Assembly: GCF_900104665.1 (NCBI RefSeq) | Contig: NZ_LT629967.1 | Coordinates: 1 to 38,453, forward strand | Direction: 5' to 3' | From: Traorella massiliensis | GTDB lineage: Bacteria > Bacillota_I > Bacilli_A > Erysipelotrichales > Erysipelotrichaceae | Length of the DNA: 38,453 nt | Part shown: in pieces, positions 22,858 to 30,703 of the stretch | Position numbering within the stretch: the stretch's first letter is position 1 | Layout: the number at the start of each line of letters is the position of its first letter | Made by a program: the position numbers and the translations under genes | Notes under the pieces: model-generated | Seen by the model: only the letters and a program-made list of their open reading frames with translations | The model's database searches: none | Told to the model about the DNA's origin: nothing

Positions 22858-23310
22858 TCACTTTTTGAATTCTTGTCGAACAAAACCATTACTTTCCAAT
22901 AAACTTACTACATCATCATAACTATTTTCGTCAATATAGATTCGCTCATGTTTAGCTGATTCACCTTTTAATGTAATATCTACGATATATGGATGATAGA
23001 TATGAGGTTCACTATATAACTGTACAACAATTTCACCTTTTTCATAATATCCACGGTCATGAATACACATTTCCTGTCCTGTATAATCATCATCACTTAA
23101 ACCATTATCATATTTTTTGATTTCCAAAAGAAGTGTTTCGTATTCACCGGCATCACTCAAATAAGCCTGTTCTGCCTGATAATCATCTACCACTTTGTTT
23201 ACTGGCGTTTTACGATAATTGATATACCCTATTACAGAGGTATCCTTTGTCTTACCCGCACAACCTGCAAGCATCAAAATAGTAAGCATTACAATTCCTG
23301 TTTTTCTCAT
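22858..23310 (-). CDS. Small predicted lipoprotein of unknown function
   Basis: A 150-residue protein with a clear lipoprotein signal: MRKTG, a hydrophobic core, then LMLAGC with lipidated Cys17. The mature part is polar, with no motif I recognise. It should be anchored on the outer face of the membrane. It interrupts the usually adjacent nusG-rplK pair and has its own promoter (TTGTTT-17-TATAAT) and a GGAAGGG ribosome binding site. The terminator after nusG isolates it from the upstream unit. Its presence between two essential blocks may be lineage-specific. No function is proposed. Confidence 0.75.
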   Translation of the reverse strand: MRKTGIVMLTILMLAGCAGKTKDTSVIGYINYRKTPVNKVVDDYQAEQAYLSDAGEYETLLLEIKKYDNGLSDDDYTGQEMCIHDRGYYEKGEIVVQLYSEPHIYHPYIVDITLKGESAKHERIYIDENSYDDVVSLLESNGFVRQEFKK

Positions 23311-23338
23311 TTATATCCCTTCCTTCATTTGTATCTTC

Positions 23339-23367
23339 ATTATAGATCTTCCTTTTTCTAAAAACAA
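23339..23367 (-). promoter_or_regulatory. Promoter of the lipoprotein gene
   Basis: Minus strand TTGTTT (23362-23367), 17 bases, TATAAT (23339-23344), about 29 bp before the ATG. It abuts the T-run of the nusG terminator. Confidence 0.6.
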
Positions 23368-23396
23368 TAAAAAAAAGGAATTCTTTTTAGAATTCC
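23367..23396 (-). terminator. Terminator after nusG
   Basis: GGAATTC, loop TAAAAA, GAATTCC, then eight T on the minus strand. The upstream arm contains the final nusG codons, so the stop codon lies in the loop. Confidence 0.88.
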
Positions 23397-23935
23397 AGTT
23401 TCTCTAAATCTGAATAGCTGATATCTGTCGGAATTTCTCTTCCGAATAGGATCAGCAGCACCTTTGCAGTCTGATTTTCATCATCCAATGACTCAACCGT
23501 TCCTTCACTGCCATTGAATGATCCTGATAAGATCTTAACACGATCACCCACTTTGAAATCAACCTGAATACGTTTTTCTTTGATTCCTAAACGGCGTAGG
23601 ATCGCTTCAATTTCAGCTTCTGCTACCGGGAAAGGCTTCGCACCTCCACCACTTGATCCGATAAATCCAGTAACACCCGGCGTATTACGCACAACATACC
23701 AGGCTTCATCTGTCATGATCATTTCCACAAATAAATACCCTGGGAAAAGATTATATGTTTTTTCAACTTCTTTTCCGTTCTTGTATTCAATTTCAGTTTC
23801 TTCCGCAACTACGATCTGGAACAAAGCATCTTGCAGTCCCATTGTATCAATACGCCTTTCAAGATTTTCTTTTACTTTATTTTCATGTCCAGCGTAAGTG
23901 TTGACAACATACCATTGTTTCTTTTCTTCTGCCAT
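23387..23935 (-). CDS. nusG: Transcription antitermination/pausing factor NusG
   Basis: A protein of 182 residues. The NGN domain opens with QWYVVNTYAGHENKVKENL and shows FPGYLFVEM and VRNTPGVTGFIG. The C-terminal KOW domain shows FKVGDRVKILSGSFNGSEG. It binds the RNA polymerase clamp and couples to other factors. ATG 23935 follows AGGTGA; an upstream GTG 9 bases away is less likely. It follows secE by 9 bp and ends in a terminator. Confidence 0.97.
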   Translation of the reverse strand: MAEEKKQWYVVNTYAGHENKVKENLERRIDTMGLQDALFQIVVAEETEIEYKNGKEVEKTYNLFPGYLFVEMIMTDEAWYVVRNTPGVTGFIGSSGGGAKPFPVAEAEIEAILRRLGIKEKRIQVDFKVGDRVKILSGSFNGSEGTVESLDDENQTAKVLLILFGREIPTDISYSDLEKLEF

Positions 23936-23944
23936 CGCACTCAC

Positions 23945-24121
23945 CTAAATTCCCATAGTTCTAAAAAACCAAGCAGCAATAAAATCATATAAAATAAAGA
24001 ATGCCGCAAAAGTTCCTGAAAATAAAATAACTGTAAATGAAGAACGTGCTAATTCACCAGCTTTAGGCCAGTGTACTTTTTTCATTTCTTCAATAATTCC
24101 TTTTATACTGAACCATCTCAT
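23945..24121 (-). CDS. secE: Preprotein translocase subunit SecE
   Basis: A 58-residue single-span membrane protein. It begins MRWFSIKGIIEEMKKVHWPK, the amphipathic helix with the conserved WP motif, followed by one membrane helix (about 30-53) that contacts SecY. The length is normal for the short Gram-positive SecE. The start follows AGGAGGGTACTT. It sits in the conserved rpmG-secE-nusG order. Confidence 0.95.
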   Translation of the reverse strand: MRWFSIKGIIEEMKKVHWPKAGELARSSFTVILFSGTFAAFFILYDFIAAWFFRTMGI

Positions 24122-24131
24122 AAGTACCCTC

Positions 24132-24281
24132 CTATTTTGTTTCCTTATGAATTGTATGACAATTACATTTCGGACAAAATTTTTTCAATTCCATACGTTG
24201 CGTATGCGTATTTTTATTTTTATAAGTCGTATAGTTACGGGATAAACACTGTGTACAAGTCAAAATAATTTTTTCTTGCAT
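24132..24281 (-). CDS. rpmG: Ribosomal protein bL33
   Basis: A 49-residue protein, [20 protein letters not shown] onward. It keeps four zinc-binding cysteines as CxxC (CTQC) and CPKC, so it is the zinc-containing (C+) form. The start follows a GAGGTGAG site. It is the first gene after a consensus promoter that overlaps the end of the sigma factor gene. Confidence 0.95.
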   Translation of the reverse strand: MQEKIILTCTQCLSRNYTTYKNKNTHTQRMELKKFCPKCNCHTIHKETK

Positions 24282-24307
24282 ACTCTCACCTCGCTAACTG
24301 CTTATTT

Positions 24308-24336
24308 ACTTTATCACAATACCTTTTTTTAGTCAA
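24308..24336 (-). promoter_or_regulatory. Promoter of rpmG-secE-nusG
   Basis: Minus strand TTGACT (24331-24336), 17 bases including an extended TGA, TAAAGT (24308-24313). The -35 overlaps the last codons and stop of the sigma-factor gene. The predicted leader is about 20 nt. Confidence 0.7.
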
Positions 24337-24934
24337 TGTAACTCAACAAAAGTTTTCGCATCTTCTTACATACATAGCTTACTCTTTTGTTATTGATTGA
24401 CAAAATACGGCTAATTTCACTTTGATTATATCCTTCTAATTTTAATCGTGCGATTATGAATTCATCATCCCTTAATTCACTTCTCAAATAAGTAAAAAGA
24501 TTTTTTTCATGATACCATTTGGTAATCGTTTCACCTTCAAAATCCTGATTTACATTTGGAATGGCATCTACGTAATATAGCCCCTCTTCTTCTTTCACTT
24601 TATCATCCAGTCGAAAAGCTTTAGACATATTCGTGTTTGTCTGGCTGCGACGTGATCGAATATATTTTCTTATCCCCATCTCTATGCATTTCTGCACAAA
24701 AACAGAAAACGAGCATCTTCCATCATCACAATACCGATAAATAGCCTGATAGAAATCAAGCGTTGCCAGATGTCGCATTTCATCAAATTCATCACTGGTA
24801 TCACAAACATATCCATATTTTTCAATTGTCTTTTTGACTGTAAAATAGATCGTTTTCTCGTATTTCTCCATCAGCATCTTTAACGCTTCATCATCACTCT
24901 GATAGATATAGTAAAGTAATTCATAATCGTTCAT
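24329..24934 (-). CDS. Sigma-70 family RNA polymerase sigma factor, SigH position
   Basis: A 201-residue alternative sigma factor. Region 2 is recognisable at about 45-100 (EFDEMRHLATLDFYQAIYRY, then SVFVQKCIEMGIRKYIRSRR). Region 4 shows a helix-turn-helix at about 165-200 (EGYNQSEISRILSINNKRVS). There is no region 3. It occupies the place of sigH in Bacillus (between rlmB and rpmG), but the yacP/rae1 gene usually found before it is absent. The sequence looks diverged from classical SigH, so a role in sporulation or competence cannot be assumed. It starts after GGGAGGG, 21 bp behind rlmB. Confidence 0.82.
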   Translation of the reverse strand: MNDYELLYYIYQSDDEALKMLMEKYEKTIYFTVKKTIEKYGYVCDTSDEFDEMRHLATLDFYQAIYRYCDDGRCSFSVFVQKCIEMGIRKYIRSRRSQTNTNMSKAFRLDDKVKEEEGLYYVDAIPNVNQDFEGETITKWYHEKNLFTYLRSELRDDEFIIARLKLEGYNQSEISRILSINNKRVSYVCKKMRKLLLSYID

Positions 24935-24955
24935 AAACCCTCCCGAGTTCGTCAG

Positions 24956-25681
24956 CTAACGGGGATGGCGTTTTGAATAAATTTCATAAAGAAGGATACC
25001 GCAGGCAACGGAAGCATTCAGCGATGTTACTGACCCCACCATTGGCAGTGCTACCATATAATCGCAATTCTTTTTGACTAAAGATGAAATACCAAAGCCT
25101 TCACTTCCAATCACCAGCAAAAGCGGTACATCACATTGCATGTCACGATAATCGATTGCCTTTTCCATATCCGCTCCTACGACCCAGAAACCTTTTTCTT
25201 TTAATGTCTGAATTGAACGTGCTAGGTTGGTCACACTTGCCACCTTGACGGTATCGATCGCACCTGTCGAAGTTTTCGCAACTGTTGCATTTAGCTGCAC
25301 GCTGCGATTTTTTCCGATGATAACACCATCAGCACCAATACAGTCACAAGTTCTAAGAATAGCTCCTAGATTCTGTGGATCTTCTAACCCATCCAGCATC
25401 ACTAAAAGTGGCTGCTTTGACTCAGGAATTGCTGTAAGCAATTCTTCCAGCGTATACGTTTTATACTCATCAACACTTGCGGCAATACCTTGATGATAAG
25501 TCGTTTTTAATAACTGATCCATTTTCTTTCTAGATAATTTCCTAATTAAAACCTGTTTCTTTAAAGCCAGTGTTTCCAGTTCTCTATCTTTAAAGTCCTC
25601 TACCAAAAGAATTTCATAGATTTTTTTATCGCCCTTCAATAGCTGACGAACGACATTTTTGCCATACATATATTGTGCCAT
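24956..25681 (-). CDS. rlmB: 23S rRNA (guanosine-2'-O-)-methyltransferase RlmB (SpoU family)
   Basis: A protein of 241 residues. An N-terminal substrate-binding domain (MAQYMYGKNVVRQLLKG...) is followed by the SPOUT knot motifs: NLGAILRTCDCIGADGVIIG, VIGSEGFGIS and LPMVGSVTSLNASVACGILL. It uses S-adenosylmethionine to methylate a 23S guanosine ribose. The start at 25681 is only one base after the mrnC stop and follows GGGAGAGC; a longer start inside mrnC lacks a site. Translational coupling is likely. Target nucleotide is known from family only. Confidence 0.92.
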   Translation of the reverse strand: MAQYMYGKNVVRQLLKGDKKIYEILLVEDFKDRELETLALKKQVLIRKLSRKKMDQLLKTTYHQGIAASVDEYKTYTLEELLTAIPESKQPLLVMLDGLEDPQNLGAILRTCDCIGADGVIIGKNRSVQLNATVAKTSTGAIDTVKVASVTNLARSIQTLKEKGFWVVGADMEKAIDYRDMQCDVPLLLVIGSEGFGISSLVKKNCDYMVALPMVGSVTSLNASVACGILLYEIYSKRHPR

Positions 25682-25682
25682 A

Positions 25683-26066
25683 TTATTGCTCTCCCTGCTC
25701 AATAACTTCGTTCCACAGTTTTTCAAGTTTTCCACACTGCCCGCTCAAATAATAATAACCGATGATTGCTTCAAAACCAGTTGCCATACGATAGGTAATC
25801 ACATCCGCATTTTTCGCAATCGTCTTGGTCTGAGCATTCCTGCCACGTTTGATAATTTCCATTTCTTCCTCATCGAAGAAATGTTTCTCTATCAAAGCAC
25901 TCAGATAATTTGCCTGTGCTTTTGCGCTGACATAATGAGACGTCATTTTTTGAAGATCATTGGGTTTCTGATAACCTGCTCTGACAAGCCTTTCTCTGAC
26001 CCAAAGGGTCATGACCGCATCGCCAATAAAAGCTAATGTCGTACCATTATAAGGGATAATTTCCAT
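25683..26066 (-). CDS. mrnC: Mini-ribonuclease III
   Basis: A 127-residue protein consisting of an RNase III catalytic domain without the dsRNA-binding domain. Conserved acidic motifs are LAFIGDAVMTLWVRE (about 11-25) and RMATGFEAIIGYYYL. It matures the ends of 23S rRNA, so the double-stranded 23S stem seen at the rRNA operon is its likely substrate here. The start codon shares its last base with the first base of the cysS stop codon. Confidence 0.94.
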   Translation of the reverse strand: MEIIPYNGTTLAFIGDAVMTLWVRERLVRAGYQKPNDLQKMTSHYVSAKAQANYLSALIEKHFFDEEEMEIIKRGRNAQTKTIAKNADVITYRMATGFEAIIGYYYLSGQCGKLEKLWNEVIEQGEQ

Positions 26067-27400
26067 TATAGAACTCCCTTTTCCATCAGTTTCTGACGAT
26101 AACTATCTGCCTTTTCAAAATCCTTTACAGCTTTTGCATCATTCCACTTCTGATACAATTCAAAACTTTCTTCATCCAATATCGTACGATCAATATGAAT
26201 CCCCAATACATGCATCATGCCCTCAAGTGCCGCCACTAGTTTTGACACTGTATCATAATCAATTTCACGAACACGAAGTGCACCATTCAGCTGTTTCACA
26301 GTTTCAAAAACGACACTGAATGCATTTGGTGTATTTAAGTCATCACTCATTTCTTCAAGGAAAGAATTCCACAATTTATCATGTTTTTCTGTTCCAAACT
26401 CTTTGTGAGCCAGCTGCATTTTTACACAAGCCTGCTTATAAGAATTCATAATTTTATTTAATTCACTGCGAGCATTATTTACAACCTCATCATTAAAATT
26501 CAAAGGTGCACGGTAATGAGCCGATAAGAATGCCCATCTTAAAACATTGCCACCAATTTCATTGACCATATCTTTGATCAAAAGAGTATTGCCTAAAGAT
26601 TTAGACATTTTTACACCATCTAAATTCAACATTCCATTATGAAGCCAGTAATTTGCGATATGCGTGTGATAGCAAGCTTCACTTTGGGCAATTTCATTTT
26701 CATGATGAGGAAATTTTAGATCCATACCACCACCATGAATATCAATACGATGGCTTTTAAATTCCTTATTGATCATGACAACACATTCGGTATGCCAGCC
26801 CGGACGTCCTTTCGACCACGGCGAATCCCAATTGATACCCTCATCGGTCTTTTTCCATAACGTAAAATCCAATGGATTTTCTTTTAATGAATTTTCATCA
26901 ATTCTAGCACCCACCATCAAGTCATCAATTTTCTGCTTGCTTAAAGCACCGTATTGTTCAACCGCATTTACTCTAAAATAAACATCACCTTCAACAACAT
27001 AAGCTGCTTTCTTATCCACAAGATCTGCGATAAAAGCAATAATTTCATCCATCGTTTCTGTTACTTTAGGTGTAATGTCCGGTATATCAGCATTTAAACT
27101 GCGACGATCCTCATTATATCCATCGATGTATTTTTTTGTTAATTCAGCTTCAGTAATACCTTCTTCTTTTGCCTTTTTAATGATCTTATCATCCACATCT
27201 GTAAAATTAGATACATAAGTAACATCATATCCCAATGCTTCAAAAGTTTTCTTTAATGTATCATAAACGATAATCGGACGGCCATTCCCAATATGCGGAC
27301 GATTATACACTGTAGGTCCACACACATACATACTAACCTTTCCCTCTTCAATTGGTACAAACTCTTCCATTTTATTTGTGTAGCTGTTAAATAATTTCAT
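26066..27400 (-). CDS. cysS: Cysteinyl-tRNA synthetase
   Basis: A 444-residue class I synthetase. The HIGH motif is PHIGN (about 35-39) and KMSKSLG follows near residue 265. Zinc ligands are Cys27 (VCGPTVYN), the Cys in HTECVVM, and the HHENE segment. The ATG at 27400 follows AGGAGGG. A longer reading frame runs back through the T-box leader and is not the start. It charges tRNA-Cys and is first in a unit with mrnC, rlmB and the sigma gene. Confidence 0.97.
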   Translation of the reverse strand: MKLFNSYTNKMEEFVPIEEGKVSMYVCGPTVYNRPHIGNGRPIIVYDTLKKTFEALGYDVTYVSNFTDVDDKIIKKAKEEGITEAELTKKYIDGYNEDRRSLNADIPDITPKVTETMDEIIAFIADLVDKKAAYVVEGDVYFRVNAVEQYGALSKQKIDDLMVGARIDENSLKENPLDFTLWKKTDEGINWDSPWSKGRPGWHTECVVMINKEFKSHRIDIHGGGMDLKFPHHENEIAQSEACYHTHIANYWLHNGMLNLDGVKMSKSLGNTLLIKDMVNEIGGNVLRWAFLSAHYRAPLNFNDEVVNNARSELNKIMNSYKQACVKMQLAHKEFGTEKHDKLWNSFLEEMSDDLNTPNAFSVVFETVKQLNGALRVREIDYDTVSKLVAALEGMMHVLGIHIDRTILDEESFELYQKWNDAKAVKDFEKADSYRQKLMEKGVL

Positions 27401-27412
27401 TTTTTCCCTCCT

Positions 27413-27441
27413 AATAAAAAAAGCATCTCTTAAAGACGCTT
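27413..27441 (-). terminator. T-box terminator of cysS
   Basis: AGCGTCT and GAGATGCT form a stem followed by seven T on the minus strand, about 15 nt before the cysS start. It would form when tRNA-Cys is charged. Confidence 0.85.
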
Positions 27442-27613
27442 GATCACGCGGTTCCACTTTAATTGAATATATCCACTCATTTATGTTAACGCCATCCACG
27501 TACTCAGTTAAAGTCCCTAGAAGGTGCATTTCATCCACTCCTAACAGCTTTTTCCACCCTTCAAGCCTCTCTGAAGTTATTCTATGGATGCTCTTTCCTC
27601 CATCATCGGTTTT
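27442..27613 (-). ncRNA. T-box riboswitch (cysteine)
   Basis: The T-box core AAAGTGGAACCGCG lies at 27447-27460 on the minus strand. A TGC (Cys) codon at 27526-27528 within AAATGCACC fits the specifier loop, matching the cysS gene it controls. Stem I precedes it. Uncharged tRNA-Cys should stabilise the antiterminator and allow transcription. Confidence 0.9.
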
Positions 27614-27620
27614 CCCATTC

Positions 27621-27649
27621 TTTATACCACAACTTGTATGAAATGTAAA
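27621..27649 (-). promoter_or_regulatory. Promoter of the T-box/cysS operon
   Basis: Minus strand TTTACA (27644-27649), 17 bases ending in an extended TGG, TATAAA (27621-27626). Confidence 0.75.
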
Positions 27650-27752
27650 CAGATTTTATATGCAGAGCACTGTATTTCCAAATTTTATAAAATCCTTTTT
27701 TATGACGTTAACGTTATTATATATGATATATGAACATCTATTATAAGTATAT

Positions 27753-27778
27753 TAAAAAACCGGGTTGCCCCGGTTTTA
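27753..27778 (-). terminator. Terminator after gapA
   Basis: AAAACCGGG, loop GCAA, CCCGGTTTTTT on the minus strand, 15 bp after the gapA stop: a strong GC stem with GNRA-type loop. Confidence 0.92.
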
Positions 27779-27792
27779 TCTCTTATCTTAAA

Positions 27793-28806
27793 TTAAGCTA
27801 ATTCAGAGAAGTATTTGATTGTTCTAACCATCTGGCTAGTGTATGAATTTTCGTTGTCATACCAAGAAACAACCTGAACCTGAGTAGTTCCGTTATCCAT
27901 AGGTTTAACCATTGTCTGAGTAGCATCAAATAATGAACCGTAAGTGATACCGATGATATCGCTTGATACTAACTGTTCTTCAGTATAACCGAAAGATTCG
28001 TTGCTTGCAGCCTTCATAGCAGCATTTACTTCGTCAACTGTTACATTTCCTTCAACAACAGCAACTAAGATCGTAGTTGAACCTGTAGGAACAGGAACAC
28101 GCTGAGCAGAACCGATCAGCTTACCATTTAATTCAGGAATAACTAAACCGATTGCCTTAGCAGCACCTGTAGAGTTAGGAACGATGTTTACAGCAGCAGC
28201 TCTTGAACGTCTTAAATCACCTTTTCTCTGAGGTCCATCAAGAGTCATCTGGTCACCTGTATAAGCATGAACAGTTGTCATGATACCTGACTGGATAGGA
28301 GCTAAGTCATTTAATGCTTTAGCCATAGGAGCTAAGCAGTTAGTTGTACAAGATGCAGCTGAAATAACTGTATCTTCTGCTGTTAATACGTTGTGGTTAA
28401 CGTTGTAAACAACTGTTGGAAGATCGTTTCCTGCTGGAGCAGAAATAACAACCTTACGAGCACCTGCTTTGATATGAGCAGAAGCTTTTTCCTTAGAAGT
28501 ATAGAAACCTGTACATTCCAATACAACATCTACACCTAATTTACCCCAAGGAAGGTTAGCAGCGTCAGCTTCTTTGTAGATTTCGATTTCTTTACCATCT
28601 ACAGTGATTGAAGATTCACCAGCAGTAACTTTGTCAGCTAATGCATATCTTCCCTGAGCTGAATCGTATTTTAATAAGTGAGCAAGCATTTTAGGGCTTG
28701 TTAAGTCGTTGATAGCAACAACTTCATAACCTTCTGCACCAAACATCTGTCTGAATGCAAGACGTCCAATACGTCCAAAACCATTAATTGCAACTTTAAC
28801 TGTCAT
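27793..28806 (-). CDS. gapA: Glyceraldehyde-3-phosphate dehydrogenase
   Basis: A 337-residue glycolytic enzyme. NAD binding is shown by INGFGRIGR (7-15) and Asp34 after AIN, typical of NAD preference. The catalytic Cys153 lies in [10 protein letters not shown], and a His in VHAYTGDQ follows. It oxidises glyceraldehyde-3-phosphate to 1,3-bisphosphoglycerate in the cytosol. Monocistronic: own promoter, AAGGAGG site and a strong terminator. No regulator gene (cggR) or other glycolytic genes are next to it. Confidence 0.98.
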   Translation of the reverse strand: MTVKVAINGFGRIGRLAFRQMFGAEGYEVVAINDLTSPKMLAHLLKYDSAQGRYALADKVTAGESSITVDGKEIEIYKEADAANLPWGKLGVDVVLECTGFYTSKEKASAHIKAGARKVVISAPAGNDLPTVVYNVNHNVLTAEDTVISAASCTTNCLAPMAKALNDLAPIQSGIMTTVHAYTGDQMTLDGPQRKGDLRRSRAAAVNIVPNSTGAAKAIGLVIPELNGKLIGSAQRVPVPTGSTTILVAVVEGNVTVDEVNAAMKAASNESFGYTEEQLVSSDIIGITYGSLFDATQTMVKPMDNGTTQVQVVSWYDNENSYTSQMVRTIKYFSELA

Positions 28807-28836
28807 TTTTTTAAAGTCCTCCTTCTAAACAATCAT

Positions 28837-28864
28837 ATTATACAATTTTTAATAGAAAAGTCAA
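28837..28864 (-). promoter_or_regulatory. Promoter of gapA
   Basis: Minus strand TTGACT (28859-28864), 16 bases, perfect TATAAT (28837-28842), about 30 bp before the ATG. A strong site, as expected for a glycolytic gene. Confidence 0.8.
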
Positions 28865-28977
28865 TTGAGAAATCTTTCACTTATCCACTTTTTCATGCAT
28901 CATCATGAACGAAAAGCGAATATAAGCGCATACATTCACCAAAGGATGTACAAACCAATGATTTCCTTATATTTTTC

Positions 28978-29889
28978 TCAATATTTTTCATTCATGAAAC
29001 GTGGTTTTTTTGTCAATGCATAAGCTTCCTTGCTCGTTTTGACACGGGCGTTATAAAGTTTATTGAAAAGCGGAAAATTGTTACAGCGAACCATCACTTC
29101 AACCCTTTTTCGAGGGATCGCCAGAGGAAAAAGCCGTTCGATATGTTCAGCCTCGCTTAGCTCTAAAATGATCAGATCATTAGTACCTAGAGCCGCCTTA
29201 CATAAACGCAAAAAGGCATTGCTTCCTAAATAGATGATCTCTTTTGCTTTTACCTGTTTCTTTTCTGTTGAAAAACGGATATAACCCATTGGTTTAGCAC
29301 GATGGCGAACCATCAGAATCCTTTCATTCATGCTTTTTGCTTCCTGTATCATCAGCTCAAAATCATGAAGCGAACGCACTTTATAACCATCAAAATGCTT
29401 CATGAATGCCTCATAAACCTCTTTCATTTCCAAAGCTGAGGCATCTTCAAACACATCATTTTGACTTACATTTTCAAAATGACGTTCATTCAATTCATAA
29501 TAGCGATGCAGCGTACCTTCCTGAAAACCATAATTTTCCCAAAACTTATAAGAAGTAGCTTCCACAAATGTAAACAGAGCCTTCTTTTCACATTCATCGA
29601 TTACATTCTTTAAACATTCATCAAGCGAAGATGTCTTGCGATAATCAGGATGCACTGCAATATGCGACAAAAAAACACTCTTCAAAAGACGGTTGTGAAA
29701 CATGATATTCATATCATGCATAAAAACACTTGCAACAAGTTTCTCATCTTTTTCACATAAAATTACTTTCCCCTCATTCATACCATAATTAAAAAAGCAG
29801 TTGATCATTTCACTATTTTTGATAGAAAAACTGCTTTGCCATAAATTATAAATAGCACTCTTATCTTTTTCACTCGCTTCTTTAATCAT
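28978..29889 (-). CDS. GNAT-family acetyltransferase (Eis-like N-terminal domain)
   Basis: A 303-residue protein. The first 135 residues look like a GNAT fold: MIKEASEKDKSAIYNLWQSS, then a beta-strand/acetyl-CoA region FLSHIAVHPDYRKTSSLDEC and a FWENYGFQEGTLHRYYEL segment. The layout resembles Eis-type acetyltransferases, but the protein is about 100 residues shorter, so the C-terminal sterol-carrier-like part is reduced or missing. AGGTG lies before the ATG. Substrate is unknown. Confidence 0.65.
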   Translation of the reverse strand: MIKEASEKDKSAIYNLWQSSFSIKNSEMINCFFNYGMNEGKVILCEKDEKLVASVFMHDMNIMFHNRLLKSVFLSHIAVHPDYRKTSSLDECLKNVIDECEKKALFTFVEATSYKFWENYGFQEGTLHRYYELNERHFENVSQNDVFEDASALEMKEVYEAFMKHFDGYKVRSLHDFELMIQEAKSMNERILMVRHRAKPMGYIRFSTEKKQVKAKEIIYLGSNAFLRLCKAALGTNDLIILELSEAEHIERLFPLAIPRKRVEVMVRCNNFPLFNKLYNARVKTSKEAYALTKKPRFMNEKY

Positions 29890-29899
29890 GATCGTTCAC

Positions 29900-30169
29900 C
29901 TATTTTTCTACTGTTTCTTTATATTCAACATCAATGACGTCACTTTTGATATTTCCTCTTGTCTGATAGTTTCTAGACTCATATTCATCTTCATAACCTC
30001 TAGAAGAATAATAGCTTGTATAACTATCCTGACGTTTTTTTCTTCTAAAATAATTTATGACCATCAAAACTACAACAACCGGAAGAATGATAGGAAGCAA
30101 ATTTATAAAAAATGCGATTACCGCTAAAATAATAATACCATATATAAAAATCGTAATATAATTTTTCAT
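29900..30169 (-). CDS. Small membrane protein of unknown function
   Basis: About 89 residues. After MKNYITIF comes one long or two short membrane segments rich in Ile/Val (about 7-40), then a basic stop (FRRKKRQ) and a polar Tyr/Ser/Asp tail that is probably cytoplasmic. The start at 30169 is chosen by an AGGTG 6 bases upstream; ATG codons 6 and 18 bases before it are possible. It lies 10 bp upstream of the acetyltransferase, so the two are probably co-transcribed. No domain recognised. Confidence 0.6.
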   Translation of the reverse strand: MKNYITIFIYGIIILAVIAFFINLLPIILPVVVVLMVINYFRRKKRQDSYTSYYSSRGYEDEYESRNYQTRGNIKSDVIDVEYKETVEK

Positions 30170-30235
30170 TTTCATCACCTGCATCAATTATACATGAAAC
30201 TTTGAAAATTGTATATTACATTTTTGACACAAAGA

Positions 30236-30667
30236 CTATAGCTTTATCGCTAAAAAAGCGCATAAAATACATAATAAGAACAGTCCTGAAATGACCCATA
30301 TAGAAGGATTTTCTCTTTTTATTTTTTCACTTTGTGCAACAACGATGACCTCCTCCTTTTGAAGCTTATGTAAGTAGCCTTCAAATTCGATATTGACTCT
30401 TGCTAATCCTTCATCAATCAGTTTTGATTGTAGTAGAACTTCATCGGTATATATGTAATATGCATTCTCTGCCATTATCTCTTCTTCCAGCTGGATCACT
30501 TCTGCTTTTTCTAAGTATTCGCATGCTTTCTGACGCCCTTCTTCTTCATAAAAAAGAACATTAAAAAAATCAGTCTGTATTTGTACTTCTTCATTCATAA
30601 ATAGAAGCTGTGTTTCATCACAGCGTACAAGACTAACGCTGCTCCATAATAAAAGACTCACCCACAT
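30236..30667 (-). CDS. Membrane-anchored protein with degenerate nuclease-like (SNase-type) domain
   Basis: A 143-residue protein. A hydrophobic N terminus (MWVSLLLWSSVSLV) looks like a signal or anchor, and a C-terminal helix (about 122-141, VISGLFLLCILCAFLAI) is a membrane anchor. The middle resembles the second half of staphylococcal-nuclease domains: a ...AYYIYTDEVLLQSKLIDEGLARV pattern followed by a Lys/Glu helix ending in SIW. The catalytic arginine that normally precedes the AYV strand is replaced (MAENAYY), so activity is doubtful. AGGTGATC precedes the ATG. The resemblance is by eye only. Confidence 0.55.
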   Translation of the reverse strand: MWVSLLLWSSVSLVRCDETQLLFMNEEVQIQTDFFNVLFYEEEGRQKACEYLEKAEVIQLEEEIMAENAYYIYTDEVLLQSKLIDEGLARVNIEFEGYLHKLQKEEVIVVAQSEKIKRENPSIWVISGLFLLCILCAFLAIKL

Positions 30668-30703
30668 AAGATCACCTTAGTTATTTTGAGTCTTTTTTTA
30701 TTT

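Noticed and set aside
27401-27538. Extended cysS reading frame through the leader
   Set aside because: The extension is the T-box RNA itself; the true start has AGGAGGG and the family N terminus.
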